Origin: Candidatus Defluviibacterium haderslevense
GTDB taxonomy: Bacteria; Bacteroidota; Bacteroidia; Chitinophagales; Saprospiraceae
Assembly: GCA_016712225.1 (NCBI GenBank)
Contig: JADJRL010000003.1
Coordinates: 2,555,501-2,619,500, forward strand
Direction: 5' to 3'
DNA: 64,000 bases
Positions 1 to 8,839 of this stretch are shown here, piece by piece. The notes beneath the pieces were generated by a model that was given only the letters and a program-made list of their open reading frames with translations, did no database searches and was not told the DNA's origin. A program made the position numbers and the translations under genes. How positions within the stretch are numbered: position 1 is the first letter of the stretch; each line of letters opens with the position of its first letter.

Positions 1-2016
1 ATAGTTCAAGATTTATTATTTCACTATCCTTTCAGATACGTAGACAGAACAAAATTTTATCAGATTAAAGATATAAATCAGGAAGATGGGCAAGTTCAGA
101 TCAAAGCTAAAGTAGTTCAAGTCTTAGAACGCGGGTCAGGTCGATTCAAACCTTTGATTGCTGTAGTAAAAGATCATACCGGAACTATTGAATTGGTTTG
201 GTTTCAAGGGCAAAAGTGGATACAACCAAAACTTGAAGTGGGTATTGAATATATATTTTTTGGTAAAGTTCAAGATACTGGTTATGGCCTTAATATATCA
301 CATCCTGAATTCGATCGAATTATAGATATTGATCCGAAAAGTCTTCAGCAATTTGAGCCCGTTTATTCCAGTGGAGAGGTATTGAGTTCAAAAGGTCTGG
401 ATAGTAAAGGTATTCGCAAATTAATTAAAGGATTGTTTCAATCGATTAATTGGATGCAACTGAATGAAAATTTACCTGAATATGTCATTAAGAAGTATCA
501 ACTACCTAATCGGGCAGATTGTTTGCAATGGATACATTTTCCAAAGAAGATGGAGCTTATGGAGCAAGCTCAAAATCGACTCAAATTTGAAGAGTTTTTT
601 TTCATTCAATTGAAAATAATTCAAACTAAAATTCTCAGACAGCAAGGCCAATTAGGATTCAAGATGTTAAGCAAAGGGGATCTTTATGATACCTTTTATA
701 AAAATCATCTACCGTTTGCTCTAACCGGAGCACAACTAAGAGTTATTCATGAAATTAATAATGATTTGATCAGTGGGCGACAAATGAATCGATTACTCCA
801 AGGAGATGTTGGTAGTGGAAAGACCATTGTAGCATTAATGATTATATTGATAGCATTAGGTAATGGATACCAGGCTTGCATGATGGCGCCAACAGAAGTT
901 TTGGCCAAACAACATTTTGCATCGGTTTCCGAAATGGTGTCAGGTTTACCCATTCAAGTTTGTTTGTTGACTTCCAATGTAAAGGGTAAAGAAAAAAAAC
1001 AAACCCTTTTAGGTCTGTCTAATGGAACCATTCATATTGCGATAGGAACGCATGCTTTGATAGAGGATGCCGTGCAATTTCAAAATCTTGGAATGGTTGT
1101 AATTGATGAACAACATCGGTTTGGTGTAGAACAGCGTTCAAAATTATGGTCAAAGGCGAAAGGGAAATGGCCTCATGTATTAGTCATGACTGCAACACCC
1201 ATCCCACGAACTTTAGCGATGACGTTATACGGGGATTTAGATGTTTCGATCATCGATGAATTACCACCGAACAGAAAGGAAATCCAAACCATACACATTA
1301 AGGATTTTAGAAGGAGCGATATGCATCGATTTATGAAAGAACAGATTGCATTAGGTCGCCAGGTGTATATAGTTTATCCTTTAATTGAAGAATCCGAGGC
1401 CTTAGATATTGAGAATTTGCAGATGGGATATGAGAAACTCCTGCCTTTTTTTAAGCCACCTGAATATCAAATAAGCGTAGTACATGGAAGACTTAAGCCT
1501 GATGACAAAAACATGGAAATGCAAAGGTTTATTTCAGGCAGGGCTCACATTATGGTAGCGACTACAGTCATTGAAGTCGGGGTGAATGTTCCAAATGCTT
1601 CCATTATGGTCGTCGAAAATGCAGAACGATTCGGCTTATCCCAATTGCACCAATTAAGAGGGCGGGTCGGTCGTGGATCTGATCAATCCTATTGTATTCT
1701 GATGACTGCTGATAAAATAGGTAAAGATTCTAAAGCAAGAATGGAAATCATGTGTTCTACCAATGATGGATTTAAAATAGCTGAAGCCGATTTAGAAATT
1801 CGTGGTCCGGGAAATTTGACAGGAACCCAACAAAGCGGATTGGTGGAATTAAAAGTTGCTGATATTGTGGCCGACAATAAGATTCTGATTGCAGCAAGAA
1901 ATTTGGCCGAAGCTATATTACAAAAGGACCCACATCTTAATCATCCGGTTAATCTTACCTTGCGAATGAATCTAAATGCACATGACAAAGGTCAAAAGTG
2001 GGATAGAATCAGTTAA
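1..2016 (+). CDS. recG: ATP-dependent DNA helicase RecG (5' end cut by window)
   Basis: RecG remodels stalled replication forks and Holliday junctions. The frame is open to base 1 and the first visible residues (IVQDLLFHYPFRYVDRT) match the RecG wedge domain, so only about 20-30 N-terminal residues are missing; the TTG at 154 is internal. An OB-like wedge domain comes first. The helicase motifs follow: Walker A GDVGSGKT near nt 802-825, the DEQH box at 1105-1116, TATPIPRTL after 1180, and motif VI QLRGRVGRG near 1650. The C-terminal DLEIRGPG block is typical of RecG. The 672 visible residues fit the usual length of about 700. The next gene is 270 bp away, so nothing suggests an operon on this side. 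Confidence 0.96.
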   Translation: MVQDLLFHYPFRYVDRTKFYQIKDINQEDGQVQIKAKVVQVLERGSGRFKPLIAVVKDHTGTIELVWFQGQKWIQPKLEVGIEYIFFGKVQDTGYGLNISHPEFDRIIDIDPKSLQQFEPVYSSGEVLSSKGLDSKGIRKLIKGLFQSINWMQLNENLPEYVIKKYQLPNRADCLQWIHFPKKMELMEQAQNRLKFEEFFFIQLKIIQTKILRQQGQLGFKMLSKGDLYDTFYKNHLPFALTGAQLRVIHEINNDLISGRQMNRLLQGDVGSGKTIVALMIILIALGNGYQACMMAPTEVLAKQHFASVSEMVSGLPIQVCLLTSNVKGKEKKQTLLGLSNGTIHIAIGTHALIEDAVQFQNLGMVVIDEQHRFGVEQRSKLWSKAKGKWPHVLVMTATPIPRTLAMTLYGDLDVSIIDELPPNRKEIQTIHIKDFRRSDMHRFMKEQIALGRQVYIVYPLIEESEALDIENLQMGYEKLLPFFKPPEYQISVVHGRLKPDDKNMEMQRFISGRAHIMVATTVIEVGVNVPNASIMVVENAERFGLSQLHQLRGRVGRGSDQSYCILMTADKIGKDSKARMEIMCSTNDGFKIAEADLEIRGPGNLTGTQQSGLVELKVADIVADNKILIAARNLAEAILQKDPHLNHPVNLTLRMNLNAHDKGQKWDRIS

Positions 2017-2285
2017 TCGTAGTTTATTAAGCTCAAACATTAAATACATTATAAATAAATATAATATGTTTTTGTAATTTGAATTATTCTTATCGTCAAA
2101 ATTTAAATCTTTAATAGTTGATTTTTATAAAATTATATATTGATATTTTATTAAATGTGTTTCAAGTTTGCAATTGCTCAAAAAAATAGTAAAAAAAACT
2201 TGATGAATAGGGCAGCATTTGGTATTATTGTGGTGTCTATTAGATGAATGGCATCTTTTTCTAAATTTTTAAAATTAATCAAATC

Positions 2286-2759
2286 ATGTTAAAATCGATA
2301 CTTTCTGTTATATTAATGGCTGTTGTTTGTACAGTTTATAGCCAAAATGGATTTCAATCAGCTATAGTAGCTAATGATGCACATACTGTAAAGCAATTAG
2401 TCAAAAGTGGACAGGATCTGAATGCACCTTTTGTATCAGAAGGTATGACTATAACTCCACTTGCTTTTGCAGCTGTTCGCGCTGATGCAGACATGGTGAG
2501 TTTATTAATCAAAAGCGGTGCAGATGTTAAGAAATTAGTAAATGGTCAAGATGCATTAATGTTTGCTGCTAAAGGTGGTAATAAAGAATGTGTTAATTTA
2601 TTATTGAATTCTGGTGGCAATGTATTAAATGAAAACAAAGAAGGCAGAACGGCAAGAGACATTGCAGTTAATGCAGGACATACGGATGTTGCATTGATTT
2701 TAGAAAATGCAATGAAGGTTATTACCGACAATGCTAAAGCAAAAAAAGCTAAAAAGTAA
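2286..2759 (+). CDS. Secreted/periplasmic ankyrin-repeat protein
   Basis: 157 residues. A signal peptide (MLKSILSVILMAVVCTVYSQ) is followed by about three to four ankyrin repeats. Recognisable repeat cores are ITPLAFAAVRADADMVSLLIKSG, DALMFAAKGGNKECVNLLLNSG read in segments, and RTARDIAVNAGHTDVALIL. Ankyrin repeats bind other proteins; no enzyme motif is visible. The C-terminus is lysine-rich (AKAKKAKK). It is a single-gene unit closed by a strong hairpin terminator at 2784. The target of binding cannot be deduced. Confidence 0.85.
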   Translation: MLKSILSVILMAVVCTVYSQNGFQSAIVANDAHTVKQLVKSGQDLNAPFVSEGMTITPLAFAAVRADADMVSLLIKSGADVKKLVNGQDALMFAAKGGNKECVNLLLNSGGNVLNENKEGRTARDIAVNAGHTDVALILENAMKVITDNAKAKKAKK

Positions 2760-2783
2760 TTTTTAAATAATATTATCTCATAG

Positions 2784-2820
2784 GGGAATCCAATATAATT
2801 GGATTCCCTTTTTTATTTTT
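2784..2820 (+). terminator. Rho-independent terminator of the ankyrin gene
   Basis: A perfect 11-bp stem, GGGAATCCAAT (2784-2794) with ATTGGATTCCC (2798-2808), has a 3-base loop and a run rich in T (2809-2820). It ends six bases before the ATG of serA. Confidence 0.9.
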
Positions 2821-2825
2821 ACGCC

Positions 2826-3770
2826 ATGAGTTGGAAGATTTTAGTAAATGATGGAATGGAATCTAGTGGGATTTCAGCACTAATAGATGCAGGATTCGAA
2901 GTTGATACACAAAAAATACCCCAGGATGAATTAATTCATAAGATATGTAATTATGATGGGATTATAGTCAGAAGCGCTACCAAAGTAAGGAAAGACCTCA
3001 TCGACGCTTGTCCCGGATTAATGTTTATAGCTCGGGGAGGAGTGGGTTTAGACAATATTGATGTAGAATATGCTATAAGAAAGGGAATTCAGGTTATTAA
3101 TACGCCGGCTGCATCCTCCCGGTCGGTTGCAGAATTGGCCATGGCTCATGTATTAACTTTAACGCGAAGGCTCCAACTTTCAAATCGTGAACTCAAAGGT
3201 TCAGAGCAATTTGGAATTTTAAAAAAATCAATGGCTTCGTGTACTGAAGTAGCTGGCAAAACATTATTTATTGTGGGTTTTGGACGGATAGGAAAGGAAT
3301 TAGCTAAGATGGCAATTGCTATGAATATGAATGTAATTGTTCATGATCCTTTTCTTAAAGAAGCACAACTTAGTATTCATTTAGGTCAACAAAATATTAT
3401 TCTTGAATTACCATTAGTTAGCTTAGAACATGGATTAAGTGATGCTGATTATGTAAGTTTACATTCTCCCTTCATTGGAAAACCAATATTAGATAAGGAA
3501 GCTTTCGAATGTGTAAAAAAAGGGGCCTATATCATCAATACTTCAAGAGGAGAAAATATAGATGAGGATCAACTGTTATCGGCCATCCATTCTGGAAAAA
3601 TTGCCGGCGCAGGACTGGATGTATTTAATGACGAACCCAATATTAATCCTTTGATTTTATCCAATCCTAAAATATCAGTAAGTCCACATATTGGTGCATC
3701 CACTCAAGAAGCGCAGGAACGAATTGCAGTAGAATTGGTTGAAAAAATTATTACATTAAAAGGAAAATAA
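2826..3770 (+). CDS. serA: D-3-phosphoglycerate dehydrogenase-like 2-hydroxyacid dehydrogenase
   Basis: Likely oxidises 3-phosphoglycerate with NAD+, the first step of serine synthesis. ATG 2826 (MSWKILVNDGME) is preferred over the upstream TTG at 2799, which lies inside the terminator stem. The protein has 314 residues. Features seen: substrate-domain RSATKVRKDLI, the NAD-binding glycines GFGRIGKELAKMA, the NTSRGENIDEDQLL arginine motif, the DVFNDEP glutamate region and SPHIGASTQEAQ with the catalytic histidine. It has no C-terminal ACT domain, so it is the short form without serine feedback. A related hydroxyacid dehydrogenase cannot be excluded. How it is transcribed is unclear, since a terminator ends just before it. 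Confidence 0.85.
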   Translation: MSWKILVNDGMESSGISALIDAGFEVDTQKIPQDELIHKICNYDGIIVRSATKVRKDLIDACPGLMFIARGGVGLDNIDVEYAIRKGIQVINTPAASSRSVAELAMAHVLTLTRRLQLSNRELKGSEQFGILKKSMASCTEVAGKTLFIVGFGRIGKELAKMAIAMNMNVIVHDPFLKEAQLSIHLGQQNIILELPLVSLEHGLSDADYVSLHSPFIGKPILDKEAFECVKKGAYIINTSRGENIDEDQLLSAIHSGKIAGAGLDVFNDEPNINPLILSNPKISVSPHIGASTQEAQERIAVELVEKIITLKGK

Positions 3771-4008
3771 TCAATTACGAAAAATCAATTACGAATTACG
3801 ATTTTCAATTATAAATTGCGATAATTAATTTCGAATTACCAAGGTTGGAAAAATGACCTCAAATTGGTTCATACTATTTTGATATAAGTTGGAATTATGT
3901 ATTAATATAAAATTAGAAAATGATTGTTCCTTAGCTAATTGATTCAAATCATCTATAATTTTTCAAAATGTAATTCTACCTTTACAATATAAAGAAGCCC
4001 ATTTTGAT
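3771..4008. other. AT-rich intergenic stretch with degenerate AATTACGA repeats
   Basis: Bases 3771-3840 hold several near-copies of (TC)AATTACGA and related AATTGCGA/AATTTCGAATTA words in direct orientation. A possible weak promoter (TACCTTTA) lies about 30 bp before ligA. No coding potential seen. Confidence 0.5.
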
Positions 4009-6114
4009 ATGAATAATGATCCAAGACTTATAGAATTAACAAGAAAATTTATTCACATGAATCGGCTGACAAATCAAGAAGAGGTAGCCAATCTTCGGGA
4101 TGTTATTCGATATCATGAATGGAATTATTATATCAATGATAATCCTTTAATTGCAGATGCTGAATATGATCATTTGTATAAGTTATTGGTTCAGACAGAA
4201 GAGGAACATCCTGCATGGTTGACCTCTGATTCTCCAACACAAAGAGTATCTCCTGATCTAGCTAGTAAATCTGAACCCGTGTTTCATTTAGCACCCATGT
4301 TATCCTTGGATAATACCTATAATTTGGAAGATTTAGTAGATTTTGATCAACGGATTAAAAAACTTTGTGAATTGAATCCAGATCAAGATTTGGAATATAT
4401 GGTGGAACCAAAATTTGATGGTGGAAGCCTGGCCGTTATTTATGAAAATGATCACTTGGTTAGGGCTGCTACCCGGGGCGATGGCGAGAAAGGAGAGGAA
4501 ATGACTGCTAATGCCAGAACCATAAAATCATTGCCATTAATTGCGCCTTTTTCAAGACTAGGAATTAAAAAAGTTGAATTGCGAGGAGAAGCTTTAATTA
4601 GAAAAGATATTTTTCAAAAATTAAATCAACAACGAGAATTAGATGGACTTCCATTACTTGCTAATCCAAGAAATGCAGCTACTGGAGTCCTCAGAGTTAA
4701 AGACCCTGCCGAAACGGCAACCAGACAATTAGATATGTTTATTTTTCAATTTGCACATGCTGAAAATGAACAAGGTGAGATGATTTTATCCCAATATAAA
4801 ACGCAGGATGAATTAATCAGTATGTTGCATGATTTGGGTTTTAAGACAGCTACGATTGAAAAGAAAATTTGTAAAAACATACGAGAAGTACATTCATTCA
4901 TTGAATCATGGTCGACCAAGAGAGATTCTTACCATTTTGAATTAGATGGTATGGTTGTTAAATTAAATAGTCTTGCATTACAAGAACAATGTGGATTTAC
5001 ATCTCATCACCCAAGATGGGCAGTCGCCTATAAATTTCAAGCCAAACAAGCTACTTCAAAATTAATAACGGTAGAATTCCAGGTAGGAAAAATTGGATCC
5101 ATTACGCCGGTTGCAAAAATAGAACCAGTACCATTGGCTGGAGTTATTGTATCTTCTGTTTCATTACACAATGAAGATTTTATCCGGTCCAGAGATATTT
5201 TTTATGGAGATACCGTACTTGTGGAACGTGCAGGAGATGTAATCCCTTATATAGTTAAATCATTGCCGGAATACAGGGAAGTAGGAGCCCAAGCGATCGT
5301 TTTTCCAAAAACATGTCCATCTTGTAATACAACTTTAATACGTGAAGAAACGGAGTCAGCTTGGCGATGTACTAATGAGCATTGTCCAGCACAATTAGTT
5401 CAAAAATTGATTCACCATGTGGGTAAAGACGCAATGGATATTGATGGTATGGGGGCATCTTTAGTAGAACGCTTTTATGAATTAGGTATGATTCGTACTA
5501 TGGCAGATATTTATGAATTGGATTATTCCACTATTTCAAAATTAGAAGGCCTTGGAACGAAGTCTGCCGACAACTTAAGAAAAGCCATTGAGAAAGCTAA
5601 GCGAAATCCAATTCACCGTTTGCTACATAGTTTATGTATACATCATCTTGGAAAAAAAATAAGCAAGCTCATAGCTGAGCATTTAAAAAATGTATTCGAT
5701 TTGTCAGAATGGTCTCTTGAGCGCTTTAAAGAAATCAAAGATGTTGGGCCTGTAGTTGGACAAAATGTTATCGATTATTTTTCAAATCCTGAACATATTG
5801 CCATTCTGAAACGCATGGAATCTCTTGGTGTTAATATGAATCAAACGGATGAGGACGCACCGAAAAAATTAAATGAGGATGGTGTATTCTCAGGTAAGAG
5901 TATATTATTCACAGGTACTTTAAGCAAGATGGGTCGCAAAGAGGCACAAGACTTGGCAGAAAAGGCCGGTGCCAGACTGATTTCCGCAGTTAGCAACCAA
6001 TTGAATATATTAGTAGTTGGAGCAGACGCTGGATCCAAATTAGCTAAAGCTCAAAAAATCGGAACTGTTGAAATTCTAACCGAGGAAGAATTTATAGACA
6101 GAATTGGTCTTTGA
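4009..6114 (+). CDS. ligA: NAD-dependent DNA ligase LigA
   Basis: Seals nicks in replication and repair using NAD+. 701 residues, a normal length. Domains in order: the Ia domain with the NAD-binding YYINDNPLIADAEYD segment; the nucleotidyltransferase core with lysine motif EPKFDGGSLAV and TRGDGEKGE; the OB fold; a four-cysteine zinc finger (CPSC...C...CPAQ near 5310-5395); helix-hairpin-helix repeats (MDIDGMGASL, LEGLGTKSADNL, IKDVGPVVGQNV); and a C-terminal BRCT domain (FSGKSILFTGTLS). The start at 4009 is the first ATG after an AT-rich gap. ATG 4057 (MNRLTNQEEV) is a possible alternative and would keep all domains. Confidence 0.97.
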   Translation: MNNDPRLIELTRKFIHMNRLTNQEEVANLRDVIRYHEWNYYINDNPLIADAEYDHLYKLLVQTEEEHPAWLTSDSPTQRVSPDLASKSEPVFHLAPMLSLDNTYNLEDLVDFDQRIKKLCELNPDQDLEYMVEPKFDGGSLAVIYENDHLVRAATRGDGEKGEEMTANARTIKSLPLIAPFSRLGIKKVELRGEALIRKDIFQKLNQQRELDGLPLLANPRNAATGVLRVKDPAETATRQLDMFIFQFAHAENEQGEMILSQYKTQDELISMLHDLGFKTATIEKKICKNIREVHSFIESWSTKRDSYHFELDGMVVKLNSLALQEQCGFTSHHPRWAVAYKFQAKQATSKLITVEFQVGKIGSITPVAKIEPVPLAGVIVSSVSLHNEDFIRSRDIFYGDTVLVERAGDVIPYIVKSLPEYREVGAQAIVFPKTCPSCNTTLIREETESAWRCTNEHCPAQLVQKLIHHVGKDAMDIDGMGASLVERFYELGMIRTMADIYELDYSTISKLEGLGTKSADNLRKAIEKAKRNPIHRLLHSLCIHHLGKKISKLIAEHLKNVFDLSEWSLERFKEIKDVGPVVGQNVIDYFSNPEHIAILKRMESLGVNMNQTDEDAPKKLNEDGVFSGKSILFTGTLSKMGRKEAQDLAEKAGARLISAVSNQLNILVVGADAGSKLAKAQKIGTVEILTEEEFIDRIGL

Positions 6115-6212
6115 ATTGGATTTCTAGTAAAAAATCTACAACTATTTAAGGTATATCCTCGTTATACTAGCTTATTTTATAATTTTGCGATCATATTAAA
6201 TTTAAGATATTC

Positions 6213-7175
6213 ATGCAATATAAATCTGATGTTGAAGCAGTCGATGCATTAGCCCAATCCTATAAAGATCTTAGTGCTGAAGTAGCAAAAGTCATAGTAG
6301 GTCAAAATGATGTTGTAAGAGCGGCAATTATTTCATTATTCAGTAATGGCCATAGTTTGTTGGTTGGAGTGCCGGGATTGGCTAAGACATTACTTATTAA
6401 CACCCTGGCTCAGGTTTTGGATTTAAGTTTTAAGCGTATTCAATTCACTCCGGATCTGATGCCTTCAGATATCACAGGGACGGAAATCCTTGATGAGGAC
6501 CGACATTTTAAATTTAACAGAGGTCCATTATTTGCCAATATTGTATTGGCTGATGAGATTAACAGGACCCCTCCCAAGACCCAAGCTGCCTTGCTTGAAG
6601 CCATGCAGGAACGTATTGTAACAGTGGGAGGCCAACGCCATATATTACCTAGTCCATTTTTTGTTCTAGCCACTCAGAATCCTATTGAGCAGGAGGGTAC
6701 CTATCCATTGCCTGAAGCCCAACTGGATCGATTTATGTTTAATATCCCTTTAGATTACCCGAGTTACTCGGAAGAATTGGATGTAGTTAGACAAACCACA
6801 ACGCATCAAGATGTCGTATTGAGAAATATCCTTAATGCTGAACAAATTCTTACTTTCCAGAAGGTCATTCGAAAAATACCAGTAGCTGATAATGTCCTGG
6901 AGTATGCTGTTGGCCTTGTATCTAGAACCAGACCAAATACAGAAAGAGCAACAAAAGAAGTTAATCAATATGTCAGCTGGGGTGCTGGACCTCGTGCTTC
7001 ACAGAACCTAGTGTTAGGAGCAAAATGCTATGGAGCATTAAGGGGTAAGTATTCACCTGATATTGAAGATGTTCAGGCTATTGCTGGTTTGGTTTTAAGA
7101 CATCGGATTGTAGTAAATTACAAAGCAGAAGCCGATGGATTAAACGTCGATAAACTGATTAAAACACTGATGTAA
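6213..7175 (+). CDS. MoxR-family AAA+ ATPase
   Basis: A 320-residue AAA+ ATPase of the MoxR class. These ATPases act as chaperones that help mature or activate enzyme complexes, often with VWA-domain partners. Walker A is GVPGLAKT at residues 52-59, Walker B is LADEINR near residue 114, followed by the sensor segment ATQNPIEQEGTYPLPEAQLDRF. The C-terminal lid (SWGAGPRASQNLVLGAK) is intact. The usual neighbours (DUF58 and VWA/Bat proteins) are absent here: ligA is upstream and rpmE2 downstream. The partner is therefore probably encoded elsewhere. Confidence 0.93.
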   Translation: MQYKSDVEAVDALAQSYKDLSAEVAKVIVGQNDVVRAAIISLFSNGHSLLVGVPGLAKTLLINTLAQVLDLSFKRIQFTPDLMPSDITGTEILDEDRHFKFNRGPLFANIVLADEINRTPPKTQAALLEAMQERIVTVGGQRHILPSPFFVLATQNPIEQEGTYPLPEAQLDRFMFNIPLDYPSYSEELDVVRQTTTHQDVVLRNILNAEQILTFQKVIRKIPVADNVLEYAVGLVSRTRPNTERATKEVNQYVSWGAGPRASQNLVLGAKCYGALRGKYSPDIEDVQAIAGLVLRHRIVVNYKAEADGLNVDKLIKTLM

Positions 7176-7229
7176 AGCAAAATTTTCAATAAAAAATCAA
7201 TATTTTAGCTATTTAGTATAGAAAAATAT

Positions 7230-7241
7230 TATCTTTGCACT
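7230..7241 (+). promoter_or_regulatory. Bacteroidota-type -7 element of rpmE2
   Basis: TATCTTTGC at 7230-7238 fits the TAnnTTTG -7 consensus. The -33 TTTG is only weakly matched (TTTTAG near 7203). The start codon follows 24 bases later. Confidence 0.6.
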
Positions 7242-7261
7242 CCAATTTTAAAAGCATTGAA

Positions 7262-7519
7262 ATGAAAAAAGATATTCATCCAGCAAATTACCGTTTCGTT
7301 GTATTCAAGGATTTTTCTTGCAATGAAGCTTTTTTGACCAAGTCATGTACTGCATCAAAGGAGACTATCCAATGGGAAGATGGCAATGAATATCCCTTAG
7401 TACGCCTTGAGATTTCAAATAAGTCTCATCCGTTCTTCACCGGTAAAATGAAATTTATCGATACTGCTGGAAGAATTGATAAGTTCAATAAAAAGTTTGG
7501 AAAATTCGCAAAGAGTTAA
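7262..7519 (+). CDS. rpmE2: 50S ribosomal protein L31 type B
   Basis: An 85-residue component of the large ribosomal subunit. It begins MKKDIHPANYRFVVFKD and contains FLTKSCTASKETI, PLVRLEISNKSHPFFTGK and the C-terminal DTAGRIDKFNKKFGKF, all typical of L31 type B. It lacks the zinc-binding cysteine pairs of type A L31. ATG 7262 is chosen because the promoter -7 element at 7230 rules out the upstream in-frame codon at 7235. It is a monocistronic unit with a hairpin terminator directly after it. Confidence 0.96.
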   Translation: MKKDIHPANYRFVVFKDFSCNEAFLTKSCTASKETIQWEDGNEYPLVRLEISNKSHPFFTGKMKFIDTAGRIDKFNKKFGKFAKS

Positions 7520-7525
7520 ACATAT

Positions 7526-7549
7526 AGCCCCTAAATTGGGGCTTTTTTA
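7526..7549 (+). terminator. Rho-independent terminator after rpmE2
   Basis: AGCCCC (7526-7531), a six-base loop, GGGGCT (7538-7543), then six T. It ends three bases before the TTG start of the next gene. Confidence 0.88.
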
Positions 7550-7551
7550 TT

Positions 7552-8781
7552 TTGGAACAGACAACTTTTATATTAATTGATCCATTGGACACTAGACCCT
7601 TATGGCCTTTAACTCAGACCAGGCCTGTAGGTGAATTAAGATTGGGTATTATGACCCTTTTCGAAAAGTGGAAGCGTATGTTAAATTGTACTGGATCGCA
7701 TTTGACGCAACCATATCTTAGTCACAAATACCCTAGTAATTGTTCTAACCAGAATTACTTAATTGATGGATCATTAATTCCAGATTTACCATTAGTTGAA
7801 TCTATCCTCAATTTAGACCTTGGGCAATGCCTTGTAAATACCGAAGGAAAGTTTCTTGGAGCGTTTTTGAATCTAAAAACAATGGTGGATTTAATTCATT
7901 CCAAAAACTTAAACCAACATTTAGACCTGACCACTTACTCAAACCAGATTTTGGTTTACAAAAATAGCATAATTAAAAACCTAAGCAATACTTGGGAGGT
8001 TTTTCAATGGAATGAAGAAGAATTGATTAAGGATTATCAGTTATTAACAAAAGATCGCATTTCAGAGCCTATTGATCCAAGTAATAGAATATTTGGAACT
8101 CAAGTATTTATTGAGGCGGGAGCCAAAGTCCGAGGTTGTATGATTAATTCAGAAACAGGTCCTGTTTATATTGCCAAAAATGCTGAAATCATGGAAGGCA
8201 GTATGATACGTGGACCTTTTGCATTATGTGAAGGTTCCACAATAAAAATGGGGGCCAAAATTTATGGTGCAACTACCATTGGTCCTCATTCCAAAGTTGG
8301 TGGAGAAGTGAACAATAGTGTTATTTTAGGAAATTCAAATAAAGCGCACGATGGTTTTCTTGGGAATGCAGTGGTTGGTGAATGGTGTAATATAGGAGCT
8401 GATACCAATAATTCTAATTTGAAAAACACTTATCAAGAAGTCAAATTATGGGATTACAGTAAGGAGGGATTTAGAAAGACAGGGACTATTTTTTGTGGGT
8501 TGATATTAGGTGATCATGTTAAATGTGGAATAAATACTATGTTTAATACGGGTACAGTTGTTGGATTCGGTGCCAATGTATTTGGATCATCGTTTCCACG
8601 ACAATTTATTCCTGATTTTGCCTGGGGTGGGGCAAGTGGATTTGAAACCTTTCCTTTTAATAAATTTTTAGACACCGCCAAGGCAGTGTTTTCTCGTCGC
8701 AACGCCATACTAAGTGATCTGGATATTTCAATTTATCAACACATATTCCAAATCACGGCACCATTTAGGAGTTGGGAATAG
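7552..8781 (+). CDS. GlmU-like sugar nucleotidyltransferase/acetyltransferase
   Basis: 409 residues resembling the alternative GlmU-type family of Bacteroidota, which joins an N-terminal nucleotidyltransferase-like domain to a C-terminal left-handed beta-helix acyltransferase domain. It would supply UDP-N-acetylglucosamine for the envelope. The N-terminus FILIDPLDTRPLWPLT with TRPVGELRLGI is the conserved beginning of the family. Hexapeptide repeats (GAKVRGCMI, IMEGSMIRGPF, GAKIYGATTIG, LGDHVKCGIN) occupy about residues 185-350. No ATG precedes the conserved N-terminus, so TTG 7552 is the likely start. It lies right behind the rpmE2 terminator, which suggests weak or read-through-dependent expression. 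Confidence 0.85.
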   Translation: MEQTTFILIDPLDTRPLWPLTQTRPVGELRLGIMTLFEKWKRMLNCTGSHLTQPYLSHKYPSNCSNQNYLIDGSLIPDLPLVESILNLDLGQCLVNTEGKFLGAFLNLKTMVDLIHSKNLNQHLDLTTYSNQILVYKNSIIKNLSNTWEVFQWNEEELIKDYQLLTKDRISEPIDPSNRIFGTQVFIEAGAKVRGCMINSETGPVYIAKNAEIMEGSMIRGPFALCEGSTIKMGAKIYGATTIGPHSKVGGEVNNSVILGNSNKAHDGFLGNAVVGEWCNIGADTNNSNLKNTYQEVKLWDYSKEGFRKTGTIFCGLILGDHVKCGINTMFNTGTVVGFGANVFGSSFPRQFIPDFAWGGASGFETFPFNKFLDTAKAVFSRRNAILSDLDISIYQHIFQITAPFRSWE

Positions 8782-8839
8782 GAGTTTTACCTGATTTTTT
8801 GAATAAATTCACTTAATTTTATGGCTGATTGATTCGAAA

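Noticed and set aside
3771..3840. TACGAA words that look like halves of the BlaI-type operator
   Set aside because: They are in direct orientation within a degenerate repeat and never form TACGAA-N4-TTCGTA.
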